Shown here: in pieces, positions 35,307 through 45,233 of the stretch
How positions within the stretch are numbered: the stretch's first letter is position 1
Layout of the letters: the number at the start of each line of letters is the position of its first letter
Assembly: GCA_016285075.1 (NCBI GenBank)
Contig: JAEEQB010000002.1
Span: 120,557 to 184,556, forward strand
Origin: Prevotella sp.
GTDB lineage: Bacteria > Bacteroidota > Bacteroidia > Bacteroidales > Bacteroidaceae
DNA: 64,000 nt
Direction: 5' to 3'
Notes under the pieces: model-generated
The model's input: the letters and a program-made list of their open reading frames with translations, nothing else
Told to the model about the DNA's origin: nothing
The model's database searches: none
Translations under genes and position numbers: made by a program

Positions 35307-38144
35307 TTACTTCACTAGCATCTTTTTGCCGTTGACGATGTAGATACCTTTCTTCATCACAGTCAACTTGCGCCCCTGCAGGTCGTAGATGACATGTGAA
35401 CCATACTTTTCCTGATGGTTGTCTATGACCTCAATACCGTTAGCTACGGCCTGTGACCCCTGTCCTTCGCTGCCAGCCACTTTCTCAAAACCAATCTGAT
35501 AGATGTTGCCTACCCAGCCACCGACGGCCTTTTCTCCGAAGAGCTTGAACTGGATGATGCCGGCAGGCATGGGTATGCCCTCTATCACCACATCCTCACG
35601 GTTGCCCCATCCGCCTGTGTTGGGTACGTTGAATAGCGTCTCGTAGTAAGCGGCCTCGTCCAAAAGGGCTGAGAGACGTACTTGTGCATTCTCTTCATTA
35701 GGTGTGCTACTGATGACATTGCCCTCCTCGTCCTTCTCTTCTATGACGGCAGGAGCAGGATTAGACATATTTACCGTTAGGTTATACTTGGCATCCTCTG
35801 CTACATAAACTGTATAGACCACGCTGCCTCCCTCATAGCCGAAACCTATATTGGATCCCTCGGAACGCCATTTGTCCCACATGGCACCATTATTGATGTT
35901 GAAGGGAAACTCTTCGGAGGTTGGGATGACGTTATAGAAGTTGAGACGCTTCAGCCCCTGTATGGCATTGTCGAGCGCATCGGAAGCCTGACGACGCAGG
36001 GCTCCATCGTCGGCTGCAATCGATTCGCGAGCCTGCAGAATGGCTGTTAGTACGGTTTCTATAGGTGTACGATCAATGATGATTTTGTCATAGATTGTAC
36101 CTTCGGCATAAGGTGTCAATGCAGCTTCGGCCTCAGCTATCTTAGCCTCGATTCCCTCGTTGGTGAATGCGGCATAGAACTTCTGGCGTGCAGTCTCCAG
36201 CGCCTTAGCACCTGCACCCTCAGTTCCTGGGATGGCGTTGAATACGAACTGGCGTGGATTGCCGACATAGGCCTGACCGTTTCCTTCACCCGAAATCTTC
36301 AGATAGATGTATCCTTGCGGGGCAGCCCCTATCTTGAGGTGCTTGGGCTCGAAGACCTGCCAGCCACCGGTACTTTCATACTGGTCAGACCATACTTCTG
36401 AGACGGGAATCTCGTCACCGTTCTCCTCAACAAAGAACTGGAACTGCATCTGTGCTCCGTCAAAAGCGTGGGCAAACTCAAAGTCTACCTCGTATTCGGC
36501 GTCCAGCTTGTTATATACCTTATAAATCATGTAGCCTCCAGAACGGAAGTTGTCAAGCTGCATGATGCCTCCGTCTTCCTTGTAGCCGCAGTTGCTGCTA
36601 CGTTCGTAGGCCGTCACGTCAAAGTCAGTAGAGTTCGGTATGAGATTAAACAGTTTCAATGTGGTTAGGAAAGAATTCAGTACATCTTGAAGATCTTCGT
36701 ATGCCTTGTCTACCTCTTCTATCTCTTCGCTGAAGACAACGTCGTCTGCATGATCAGTTGCTGCCTGGAGTTGTTCAAGAAGTGTGCGGTCCTCTACTAG
36801 GTTGTAGGCATCAGTACCTTCACGGTAGTCCCACAGCACGGCTTGTGCCTGTTGCAGAAGTTCCTCCAACTGTGAGGCGGTGTGGTATTCCTTGGGCAGG
36901 TACCTTACCAGAATGTCCCTGACGTTGGTGTACTGGTTATAGAACATGTGAAGATAGTAGGTCTTGCCGGGCTCCATGCGGAACTTGGCCAGGTCGCGTT
37001 TATCCATCAACTCGTAGTTTTGCCATGCTCCATTATTGGTGCTCAGCTTATAGGTAGGCATCACCACCGTAGCACTGTCTTCGGCCAGTATGGTCATTTC
37101 GATGGTTGCCGAGTTCTGTGAACTGGCATAATACTGTATGTACCATGTGCCATCGGTAGTCAGGTCGTCAGCGGCTGTGAATTTATAAGTGAAGTAGTTG
37201 TTTCGGGTGAACTCTAGTTGTGCCGGGTAGTCCTCCAGTCCAAGTTCCATTTCGTAGGCTCCACTCTCGTCATAGCCACCCAGCGGCTGCATTGTCTCAG
37301 GGTTATTGTATTCGTTGTGGTAAAGCAGCATGTCTATACGGGTGGAGTCGGTCCCTACTATCACCCCCTTGTCGTGCCGTACGGACTGCTCCTTAGCCTC
37401 AGCGGCTGCTATGTCCCCGACAATCCGCATGGTATCTACTTTCGTGTAGTCATTACGGATGGCCTCCAACAGCGCTTCATAGTCGTTCACCATCGTTGAT
37501 GTAGTGGCATCCTGTAGACTGTGGTAGTATTTTACACGAAATGCTTTCTGGCTGGCACGGGCAGCCACTTCGCCCACTTCTCCAGAACCCTCCGGCAGCA
37601 CGCGGATGCTGCGGAACTGCACTTTCTGTGGAGCCAGCGCGTCATTGCGCCAGTAAACATGCATCCATATATACACATAGTTGGTGCCAGCTTCCAGGTC
37701 AACAGAAGAATACATATACACGGGATTTGCAGGGATAAAGGGCTCTACGCCTTCTGTGTTGTCATCAGCGGGTACAGGCAGTTCCTCGTCGGTAACAGTC
37801 GTGATATGTGCAAAGGCATTGAAATCGGGCTCCCAGATATCCTCTGACAGCGATTTCGATGCGGTGGCGGCCAGTTGCACGTTGTTGCCAGTGGCGTTCA
37901 CCAGATACTCCACCGCATACTTGCCAGCCTTAGGAGCGCTGATCTTGAACGTCAGCAGGTTCGTGCGTAACAGCCTGCGAGTGGAACCCTGTACAGAGTA
38001 GGGCCAGTCCAGTTTCATCAGATCAGGGTTAGTAAACTCTGTGACTGGTTCTCCAATCACATTGGCGGCATTCGCAACGGTCGTGAAGAACAGAGCAGCC
38101 GTCAGCAAAATAGACTTCAATGGTTGTAAATGAAACCTTTTCAT
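35307..38144 (-). CDS. Large secreted protein with helical spacers and C-terminal sorting-like tail
   Basis: A 945-residue exported protein. The signal ends near VANAANVIGEP. The mature chain has beta-sandwich regions (about 30-200, 260-400, 490-620 and 780-900) separated by helical FIVAR-like segments (YHTASQLEELLQQAQAVLWD, EIEEVDKAYEDLQDVLNSFL, LRRQASDALDNAIQGLKRLN). It ends with VIYDLQGRKLTVMKKGIYIV and a GKK tail. The sandwiches look like carbohydrate-binding modules but carry no recognised catalytic residues. Its 3' end faces the regulator gene with only 23 bases between. It lies next to the pectin locus and may bind plant cell-wall material at the surface; that is inference. Confidence 0.72.
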   Translation of the reverse strand: MKRFHLQPLKSILLTAALFFTTVANAANVIGEPVTEFTNPDLMKLDWPYSVQGSTRRLLRTNLLTFKISAPKAGKYAVEYLVNATGNNVQLAATASKSLSEDIWEPDFNAFAHITTVTDEELPVPADDNTEGVEPFIPANPVYMYSSVDLEAGTNYVYIWMHVYWRNDALAPQKVQFRSIRVLPEGSGEVGEVAARASQKAFRVKYYHSLQDATTSTMVNDYEALLEAIRNDYTKVDTMRIVGDIAAAEAKEQSVRHDKGVIVGTDSTRIDMLLYHNEYNNPETMQPLGGYDESGAYEMELGLEDYPAQLEFTRNNYFTYKFTAADDLTTDGTWYIQYYASSQNSATIEMTILAEDSATVVMPTYKLSTNNGAWQNYELMDKRDLAKFRMEPGKTYYLHMFYNQYTNVRDILVRYLPKEYHTASQLEELLQQAQAVLWDYREGTDAYNLVEDRTLLEQLQAATDHADDVVFSEEIEEVDKAYEDLQDVLNSFLTTLKLFNLIPNSTDFDVTAYERSSNCGYKEDGGIMQLDNFRSGGYMIYKVYNKLDAEYEVDFEFAHAFDGAQMQFQFFVEENGDEIPVSEVWSDQYESTGGWQVFEPKHLKIGAAPQGYIYLKISGEGNGQAYVGNPRQFVFNAIPGTEGAGAKALETARQKFYAAFTNEGIEAKIAEAEAALTPYAEGTIYDKIIIDRTPIETVLTAILQARESIAADDGALRRQASDALDNAIQGLKRLNFYNVIPTSEEFPFNINNGAMWDKWRSEGSNIGFGYEGGSVVYTVYVAEDAKYNLTVNMSNPAPAVIEEKDEEGNVISSTPNEENAQVRLSALLDEAAYYETLFNVPNTGGWGNREDVVIEGIPMPAGIIQFKLFGEKAVGGWVGNIYQIGFEKVAGSEGQGSQAVANGIEVIDNHQEKYGSHVIYDLQGRKLTVMKKGIYIVNGKKMLVK

Positions 38145-38190
38145 GTGTTTTGTTTTAGTTAATTATGAATTAAAATCGTATTTTCTGCTG

Positions 38191-38198
38191 CAAAGATA
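38191..38198 (-). promoter_or_regulatory. -7 box of the 35307-38144 gene
   Basis: The minus strand reads TATCTTTG, about 46 bases before the ATG. No clear -33 box. Confidence 0.45.
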
Positions 38199-38734
38199 AT
38201 GGTAATATGGTATATCCTATAGGTAATTATTGCCGCGATAGGGGGAATTTTTGACACTTGGCAATTATTCTCCACCATTAATTTATTTCTACTCATAATG
38301 TAGATTGTTTCGAGGAAGGAGTTCTTCTTCTGTCGCGGTAGGGAAGGTAGGGCATTTTCCATTAATTGGTGGTTATTTCTGCAATACATGGCAGTTGTTG
38401 TGACATTCATTAAATGAATGACCAAAATTACACACTTTGGATTCAAAGAGGGCGTTTTCCCCTCGTTGATTCCACGTACTCCAAAGTACTTAAGTCCCTT
38501 CATGTTAAGGGACACAAAAAAGGTAACCTAAAGGACATCGAAATATTCAAAATGCTTCATACACTCTTTATTGGCGCTTCGCGGAGATCTTGCAAAGAAT
38601 TTTCATACTTGAGTCAGTTAATTCCAGTTCCCGAAGCTTTTTTGTTCGATCGTACACCTAAAGATATGAGAACATACAGTTTTTAATCATTGTAGTATAA
38701 ATTTTGCTGATTTTAGAAAAAAGCCTGTTAAATA

Positions 38735-38766
38735 GTTGCCTATTTCATTTTTTTTTAGTTATTTTG
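38735..38766 (+). promoter_or_regulatory. Likely promoter of the FAS1/SusCD operon
   Basis: GTTG at 38735-38738, 20 bases, then TTATTTTG at 38759-38766 (a one-base mismatch to TAnnTTTG), about 68 bases before the first gene. Confidence 0.4.
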
Positions 38767-38833
38767 CAGGCTGAAACATATCTACTGCCATTTGCGGCTA
38801 AACAAAACAAAAAATATATAACTAATAACACTT

Positions 38834-41713
38834 ATGAAAAAACTCTTTTTGTATGCATCTCTTCTGTGCCTTGCATTGGGGTCCTGTACGAAGGACTACG
38901 TGGTGCCAGAAGGAGAATTGCCATCTTGGCTTGGCGAGAGTATCTACAAGGAGCTTCAGCACCCCGCCCAGCTTGAGGGTACGTTCAATACGTACTGCAG
39001 GCTGATTGAGGACCTGGGTTATGCGGATGTGCTGAATCAGACGGGTAGTAAGACTATCTTCCCAGCCAATGACGATGCCTTTGCGCGGTTCTTCGCAGGC
39101 GGCAACAACAAGTTTGGTGCCAGCAGCTACGAGGCGCTGACACACTCGCAGAAGGCTGAACTGCTGTTCTCGACGATGCTCGACAACGCCATTCTCGTGG
39201 GTACACTGTCGAACATGCAGAATGCTTCTGGCAACATGTTGCAGGGTCAGCTGGTGAAACACGCCACGAACATGCGCCTGTCCTACGCTGTGACCCAGTA
39301 TTCAGCACAGGATCTGCCTGCCAACAACAAGTACTTCGCACGTTTCAAGGACGGCGGGCGCAGCCAGATGTTGGCCGTGTTCGACAACACGGTTGCCCCG
39401 ATGGTACACTTCACCGGTGAGTACATGCTGAACAACAACATGACGGTGACGGGCGATGACAGCGACTTCAAGGTTCTCACCGGCCACGACTATGTGGACG
39501 GAGCCGCTTACATCTTCGACCGTACGGTGCTGAAGGGCGATGTGGTCTGCCAGAATGGTTACATCCACCAACTGGACGAGGTCCTGGTGAATCCCGGCAA
39601 CATGGCCGAGATACTACGCCAGAACAGCGACACTCGTTACATCTCGCGTATGCTCGACTACTATGCGTTCCCCGATGCCGATATGACGCTGACGGAGCAG
39701 TATCAGGAAACCTCGGGCGGATCGGGCGTGCAGGACACAGTATTTGCCATCCGTTACCTGAGCAAAAACTCCCAGCGTGCCAAGCTTGCCCAGCCCACAC
39801 GTGGCGTGACGGTGGCCGACAACCAGTTGCTGGACTTCGACCCAGGTTGGAACTATTATAATCCGACACTGAAGGGTGGTTCTGCCAACGACGATGCTGA
39901 GATTGCTGCCTTCTTGGCTCCTGAAGACAAGGCCGTGGAGGATTACTTCCTGAAAGAAGCTGCTTATATTCTGAAGAACCTCGGTGTCCCCGGACTCGAA
40001 TTGTCTGCAGCCAATCTGAATGCTCACCTCGATGCCATCTTTAATAACGACCCATCAATCTTTGCAAGCATTCTGAACAACGTGATGAAACCCTATCTGA
40101 CCAAGACCGTTCCCAGTACGTTCTCTACGGTTCAGAACGATGCCTTCGAGTTCCTGGATGTGACAAAGAACGACATACAGAAGAAGAGCGACGGCAACTA
40201 TGATGTGACGATTGCCAACAACGGCGTGATCTACAAGATGAACAAACTGTTCGGCCCGAAGCTTTATAACTCGGTGCTCGGTCCAGCATCAGTATATAAG
40301 GACATGCGCACGATGGGCGAGATGCTCAACGACCATCAGGCAACAGCCGGTGTGCCTTCGAAACTGGGTGCTGACATGTACTACTACCTGCTTTCGATGA
40401 AGGCTCGCTACGGACTTTTCGTTCCGACGGACAACGAGACGCAGTTCATCGTGATTGACCCAGCATCGGTGAAGGATGAGGACGGTCTGAAAGGCTTGCG
40501 TTTCCGCTTCGACCCACAGGCTGACGGTTCTTTCCACATCTTGGTGAAAAGATATCTCTACCAGTCGGGACCCTACAATCAGCTCAGCTCCTATGTGGAA
40601 ACTGCCAATGCCCAGGATATCAATATCGAGACCGGTCTTTTTAATAGCCAGATCAAAGACCTGCTGGACTATTGCACCATCGTCCTGGCTGACTCTACCG
40701 AGACGGGTAAGGGCAGTGTACAGTACGGACTTTATGGTAACCGCTACTACAAAACCAAACAAGGCGGAACCATCGTGGTCGACGGTAATAAGGTGGCTGG
40801 CGGACTGCAGGAGTCTGATCCAGCCCAGTGGTCAACCATCACCGAGACCTTCGATGCGAACAGTGCCGATGCCAAGATTGAGAACGGTACTGTCTATCGT
40901 CTGGACTATCCGTTGCAGCCCACCATCAGGACCGTCATGCAGACGCTGTCGCGCCCAGAGTTCTATGACGAAAATGCCGACTACGACGTGAATGCTCCAG
41001 AATATGACCACTTCCTCAACTTCTGCCTCCAGTTCAACAATGAGGATATCTATACTTTCTCAGGCATCCTTACAGGCAGCGAGACAGAGGCTCAGAAGAA
41101 TACCAAGCTGAAGTCATACCGCATTATCAACGACCAGGACAATTGGGGAATGCTCAGTGCTTATAATTACACCATCTATGCACCCACCTTCGCTGCTATG
41201 CAGACTGCGCAGCAGACGATGGGGCTGCCCACCTGGAAGCAGGTGATGGCCATCGTTGAGAACTGGGAAAGTGTAGCCGATCAATATGGCTTCACCACTC
41301 AGAGCGATGCAGCTAACTATGTGAAGGAACAGTTGGACAAGATGTCGAAGTTCGTGCGTTACCATACGCAGAATAGTTCGCTTTTTGCCGACCGATTCTT
41401 CAAGAACTTCGACCCCGTAACGGGTCTGACAACACCTGAGCCAGCTTACTCCACCTTCTGCTCGAACGCCCTCGGTATTGCCCAGACGCTGATTGTCACC
41501 GGCGGTGACAACCGGCTTACGGTGAGGGATGCCTCGAACACGAGTGTGACCGTAAATGCTTCTTCTGACACAGCCAACCTTCTGGCCCGTGACATCACAA
41601 CGGCTGACGTTAGCTCTTCCTATGGAACCTTCAAGTCGATTGAGAGTTCATCGTTCGTGACCATTCACGGTATCGACACACCACTGTGTTACAACAGCAA
41701 GAGGGAGTATTGA
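38834..41713 (+). CDS. Fasciclin (FAS1)-domain surface lipoprotein, multi-domain
   Basis: A 959-residue lipoprotein with signal MKKLFLYASLLCLAL and a LGSC lipobox near residue 18. The first FAS1 domain (about 35-260) has the two hallmark regions: SKTIFPANDDAFARFF (H1-like) and GYIHQLDEVLVNPGNMAEIL (H2-like). More diverged FAS1-like units follow (YYYLLSMKARYGLFVPTDNE with NGTVYRLDYPLQPTIRTVMQ; SAYNYTIYAPTFAAMQTAQQ). FAS1 modules mediate adhesion or binding in many organisms. It is first of seven co-directional genes that include two SusCD pairs, so it probably assists ligand capture at the cell surface. No enzymatic motif is seen; the ligand is unknown. Confidence 0.85.
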   Translation: MKKLFLYASLLCLALGSCTKDYVVPEGELPSWLGESIYKELQHPAQLEGTFNTYCRLIEDLGYADVLNQTGSKTIFPANDDAFARFFAGGNNKFGASSYEALTHSQKAELLFSTMLDNAILVGTLSNMQNASGNMLQGQLVKHATNMRLSYAVTQYSAQDLPANNKYFARFKDGGRSQMLAVFDNTVAPMVHFTGEYMLNNNMTVTGDDSDFKVLTGHDYVDGAAYIFDRTVLKGDVVCQNGYIHQLDEVLVNPGNMAEILRQNSDTRYISRMLDYYAFPDADMTLTEQYQETSGGSGVQDTVFAIRYLSKNSQRAKLAQPTRGVTVADNQLLDFDPGWNYYNPTLKGGSANDDAEIAAFLAPEDKAVEDYFLKEAAYILKNLGVPGLELSAANLNAHLDAIFNNDPSIFASILNNVMKPYLTKTVPSTFSTVQNDAFEFLDVTKNDIQKKSDGNYDVTIANNGVIYKMNKLFGPKLYNSVLGPASVYKDMRTMGEMLNDHQATAGVPSKLGADMYYYLLSMKARYGLFVPTDNETQFIVIDPASVKDEDGLKGLRFRFDPQADGSFHILVKRYLYQSGPYNQLSSYVETANAQDINIETGLFNSQIKDLLDYCTIVLADSTETGKGSVQYGLYGNRYYKTKQGGTIVVDGNKVAGGLQESDPAQWSTITETFDANSADAKIENGTVYRLDYPLQPTIRTVMQTLSRPEFYDENADYDVNAPEYDHFLNFCLQFNNEDIYTFSGILTGSETEAQKNTKLKSYRIINDQDNWGMLSAYNYTIYAPTFAAMQTAQQTMGLPTWKQVMAIVENWESVADQYGFTTQSDAANYVKEQLDKMSKFVRYHTQNSSLFADRFFKNFDPVTGLTTPEPAYSTFCSNALGIAQTLIVTGGDNRLTVRDASNTSVTVNASSDTANLLARDITTADVSSSYGTFKSIESSSFVTIHGIDTPLCYNSKREY

Positions 41714-41752
41714 TAATGATAGTTGATAATTGATAACTGATAATTGATAATT

Positions 41753-44700
41753 ATGTCAAGAATTAAAATCCTATTGACACTCCTGTTCACCATTACTGCA
41801 CAAGTGGTGTTGGCACAGGGGAGAGTCATATCGGGTACTGTGGAAGATGCTATGGGGCCTATTTCATTGGCCAACGTAGTGGAGCGAGACGGTAACAACC
41901 GTATTGTCAGTCATACGCAGACAGATATGATGGGTAACTTCTCCATGGAGATTAAGAGCCCGAAGAATAAGCTTGTTGTCTCTTATGTAGGCAGTAAGAC
42001 AAAGATAATACCTATCGGCGACCAGAAGACATTCACCATCAAGCTGGAGGACGACAAGACCACGCTTGGTGAGGTGAAGGTCGTGGGACGCCGTGCCAGT
42101 TCAGGAGGTCTGAACATTGACAAGCGTGAGATATCTGTGTCACAGCAGACTTTCAACCTTCAGGAAATCGAAGGTATGGCCTTTACCTCGGCCGACGAGG
42201 CTTTACAAGGTGAGATTGCCGGTTTGGACATTGTGACCAACTCAGGTAACCTCGGTGCAGGTACGTCGATGCGCCTACGTGGTGTCTCTACTCTGAATGG
42301 TAATGCAGAGCCGCTGATTGTAGTCGATGACAAGATTTTTGAATATGACAAGGCCGACTTCGACCCTGAGAACATTGACGAGGAGGCATTCTCGTCGCTG
42401 CTCGCCGTCAGCGTGGACGATATTGCCAGCATCACCGTGCTGAAGGACGCTGCTGCCACCGCCATCTGGGGCGCGCAAGGTGCAAACGGTGTCATTCAGA
42501 TCACCACCAAGCGAGGTGCACGAGGAAAACCCCGTGTGACCTTTGGCTATAAGTTCACTGGCAAGTGGATGCCTGCAGGCTATGACCTGCTGAATGGTGA
42601 CAACTACACTATGATGCTCAAGGAAGAGTTCTATAATCCCACACAGAGCTCAACAGCCACCTCTACCATCAACGAGATCAACTACATTCCCGCTGAGTCA
42701 TGGGCTGAGGCCAACAACTGGAACAAGAACACCGACTGGGTCGATGCTATCTCACAGTTCGGTGAGGACCACGAGGCCAGCGTGAACATCTCGGGTGGCG
42801 GACAGAAGGCAACTTTCCGTATCTCAGGAAGCTATAACCACCAGACAGGTATGGTCATCAAACAGCGTCTGGACCGACTTACCACGCGACTGGTGCTCGA
42901 TTACAACGTCTCCGACCGCATCCGCTTCTCGACCAATTTCGCATTGACCTATACCGACAACCTGAAAAACTATACCTACGGTAGCAGCAAGAACGGCAAT
43001 TCAAACAACAACCTGCTTGCTATGGCTTTGGCAATGGCGCCAAACGCCAGCATCTACCGCTATGACCGCTTTGGACATAACACTGGTGAGTACTTCCTGA
43101 TGAACCCCACCATGAACGGCAAGACACCCGACGATGGTAACTATACCTCAACAGAGCTCGCTGATGTGGTGTCTATCGGTAACCCAGTGGCTTACGCCAA
43201 TATGTCGTGGCAGAAAGAACAGACCTACAGCATCGTGCCCGACTTCAATATCAAGTACGAACTGCTGGGCACAGAGAACGGTAAGCACCGACTGACATTC
43301 GATGGCCGTGTGTACTTTGATATCTACGCATACTCCAAGCCGACGTACATGCCGGGAAGCTTGTCGAACGGCAGCTATACCGATGGAGACTATAACTTCA
43401 TCACCAATACGGAGCAGAACCAGTTCAAGATGGGTTCTCGTATGAAGCTCACTTTCACGCCGGCATTCAAGAACGAGGATATATATCTTACAATGATGGC
43501 CTACTACGAGGCAGGCACCCAGAAGAATACCTATCAGTATTTAGGCCAGAGCTCAATACCCAACGGCATTGAGTCGGCGACCATCGATGCGCATCTGCTG
43601 AGTATGGACAACCAGCCAGGTACCATGAAGTCTGCTTGGCAGGACTGGGTGTATCAGGCGCATTTCTCCTACAAGTCGCGATATAGCGTGGGCTTCGGAC
43701 TGCGTGCAGACGGTAATTCCAAGTTCGGACCGAAGAATCCGTGGTTCTATTCGCCCAATGTCTCGTTGCGTTACAATCTGAGTGACGAGCCCTTCTTCAA
43801 GCCTCTGCAGAGTGTAGTGTCTATGTTTGGCATTCGTGGCTCATGGGGTATCACAGGTAGCTCTAGCGTTTCTGTGGACAACTATTTCAACCAGTATACT
43901 TCGCGTGCAGGGCGTTATGGAACAGGCTATTACACCACCATGAGCGGTATGAAGCTCGATGACCTGCGTCCGCAGAAGAAGATTGGTTTGAACCTCGGTT
44001 TCAACCTCGGATTCTTCGAAGATAAGTACGAGATTGACTTGAACCTCTATAAGGAAACTACCAAGGACTTGATTATGAAGGGAATACCCATTCCTACATC
44101 AGCTACTTGGAATACCTCTACTACGCTCTCATTCGGAAATGTAGGCGAGATGGAGAACAAGGGTTGGGAAATGACCCTTTCGGCCAACAAGTTCGTGAAG
44201 GTCGGAAAGTTCTCAATGTCCGCCAGCCTGAATATGGCACAGAATGTGAACAAACTGCTGGAGATGGACCAACGCGTTCTCGACAATATGAACACGCAAC
44301 CCAGCTATAGCCGCCGCGGTGCCAGTTCGGTACTTAGCCGCGTGGTGGTGGGCGATCCTCTCTGTTCCATCTATGGATATGACTATAAAGGTGTGTTCCA
44401 GTATTCCTACGATTACCTCACCAACTACAATACCAAGCAGCTGCAGCTGCAGTCGCAGGCCAAGCAGCGCGGTGAGCAGTATGACTGGGACTACGAGGCA
44501 TGGATTAACCAGCAGCTGGCCGAGGGAAAGACCTTCCCCGTGGCTACTGACGAGAAAGGCAAGGTCATCATGACCAACACCGGCGTGCCCAAACACCTTA
44601 CTTATTATTATGGTGATACTGATTATGAGTTCAAGGGTGGTGATGCTATCTATCAGGACGTAAATCACGACGGTACCATCAATGAACTTGACATCAAGTA

Positions 44701-45205
44701 CTTAGGCAATTCGCTGCCCAAGATGCAAGGTGGTTTCAATGTGACGCTGCAGTATGACAGCTGGAAGCTCATCGCCCGCTTCAACTACCGTTGGGGCAAC
44801 AAGATCATCAATACTGCCCGCATGGGTCTGGAGAGTATGTATGGTACTCAGAACCAGTGTTCCTCTGTTACCTATCGTTGGCGTAAGGACGGCGACGAGA
44901 CGCAGATTCCACGCGCTCTCTACAGCACAGGTTATAACTATCAGGTAAGCTCACGTTTCGTGGAAGACGGCTCGTTCCTGCGTTTCAATAACCTGCAAAT
45001 CTCTTATAGTGTGCCGAAGAAGACCATCAAACGACTGGGTCTGACAACGCTTTCGGCTTATGTGACGCTGAACAACCTCTTCTGTTGGACGAAGTATACG
45101 GGTATTGATCCAGAAGTCTCTGCCGGAACCTATACACCGGCTTCCGACGGTGCTACCACACCGAGGTCGAAGTCCGTTACCGCCAGTCTGAACTTTGGTT
45201 TCTAA
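41753..45205 (+). CDS. SusC/RagA-family TonB-dependent receptor (first of the FAS1 operon)
   Basis: A 1150-residue outer-membrane importer. The ATG at 41753 begins MSRIKILLTLLFTITAQVVL, ending in AQ; a TTG nine bases earlier was rejected. Domains: carboxypeptidase-like regulatory domain (about 22-100; RVISGTVEDAMGPISLANVV), plug (about 110-260; SMRLRGVSTLNGNAEPLIVV, ATAIWGAQGANGVIQITTK) and a beta-barrel ending TASLNFGF. The plug has a longer acidic insert than usual after the DDKIFEYDKADF segment (DPENIDEEAF). It is preceded by short TTGATAATTGA repeats in the gap after the FAS1 gene and is followed by its SusD. Substrate unknown. Confidence 0.93.
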   Translation: MSRIKILLTLLFTITAQVVLAQGRVISGTVEDAMGPISLANVVERDGNNRIVSHTQTDMMGNFSMEIKSPKNKLVVSYVGSKTKIIPIGDQKTFTIKLEDDKTTLGEVKVVGRRASSGGLNIDKREISVSQQTFNLQEIEGMAFTSADEALQGEIAGLDIVTNSGNLGAGTSMRLRGVSTLNGNAEPLIVVDDKIFEYDKADFDPENIDEEAFSSLLAVSVDDIASITVLKDAAATAIWGAQGANGVIQITTKRGARGKPRVTFGYKFTGKWMPAGYDLLNGDNYTMMLKEEFYNPTQSSTATSTINEINYIPAESWAEANNWNKNTDWVDAISQFGEDHEASVNISGGGQKATFRISGSYNHQTGMVIKQRLDRLTTRLVLDYNVSDRIRFSTNFALTYTDNLKNYTYGSSKNGNSNNNLLAMALAMAPNASIYRYDRFGHNTGEYFLMNPTMNGKTPDDGNYTSTELADVVSIGNPVAYANMSWQKEQTYSIVPDFNIKYELLGTENGKHRLTFDGRVYFDIYAYSKPTYMPGSLSNGSYTDGDYNFITNTEQNQFKMGSRMKLTFTPAFKNEDIYLTMMAYYEAGTQKNTYQYLGQSSIPNGIESATIDAHLLSMDNQPGTMKSAWQDWVYQAHFSYKSRYSVGFGLRADGNSKFGPKNPWFYSPNVSLRYNLSDEPFFKPLQSVVSMFGIRGSWGITGSSSVSVDNYFNQYTSRAGRYGTGYYTTMSGMKLDDLRPQKKIGLNLGFNLGFFEDKYEIDLNLYKETTKDLIMKGIPIPTSATWNTSTTLSFGNVGEMENKGWEMTLSANKFVKVGKFSMSASLNMAQNVNKLLEMDQRVLDNMNTQPSYSRRGASSVLSRVVVGDPLCSIYGYDYKGVFQYSYDYLTNYNTKQLQLQSQAKQRGEQYDWDYEAWINQQLAEGKTFPVATDEKGKVIMTNTGVPKHLTYYYGDTDYEFKGGDAIYQDVNHDGTINELDIKYLGNSLPKMQGGFNVTLQYDSWKLIARFNYRWGNKIINTARMGLESMYGTQNQCSSVTYRWRKDGDETQIPRALYSTGYNYQVSSRFVEDGSFLRFNNLQISYSVPKKTIKRLGLTTLSAYVTLNNLFCWTKYTGIDPEVSAGTYTPASDGATTPRSKSVTASLNFGF

Positions 45206-45233
45206 AAGAATTGATAATTGACAATTGATGATT

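Larger units (their letters stand above)
38145..38833. other. Intergenic region between divergent genes
   Basis: About 690 AT-rich bases. Besides a promoter box at each end it holds a short palindrome (CATTCAT taa ATGAATG, 38404-38420). A 90-codon frame at 38414-38686 has no signal, motif or good start context and is not called. Confidence 0.6.

Noticed and set aside
38414..38686. A 90-codon open frame in the intergenic region before the FAS1 operon
   Set aside because: No ribosome site, signal or recognisable pattern; composition matches the AT-rich gap.
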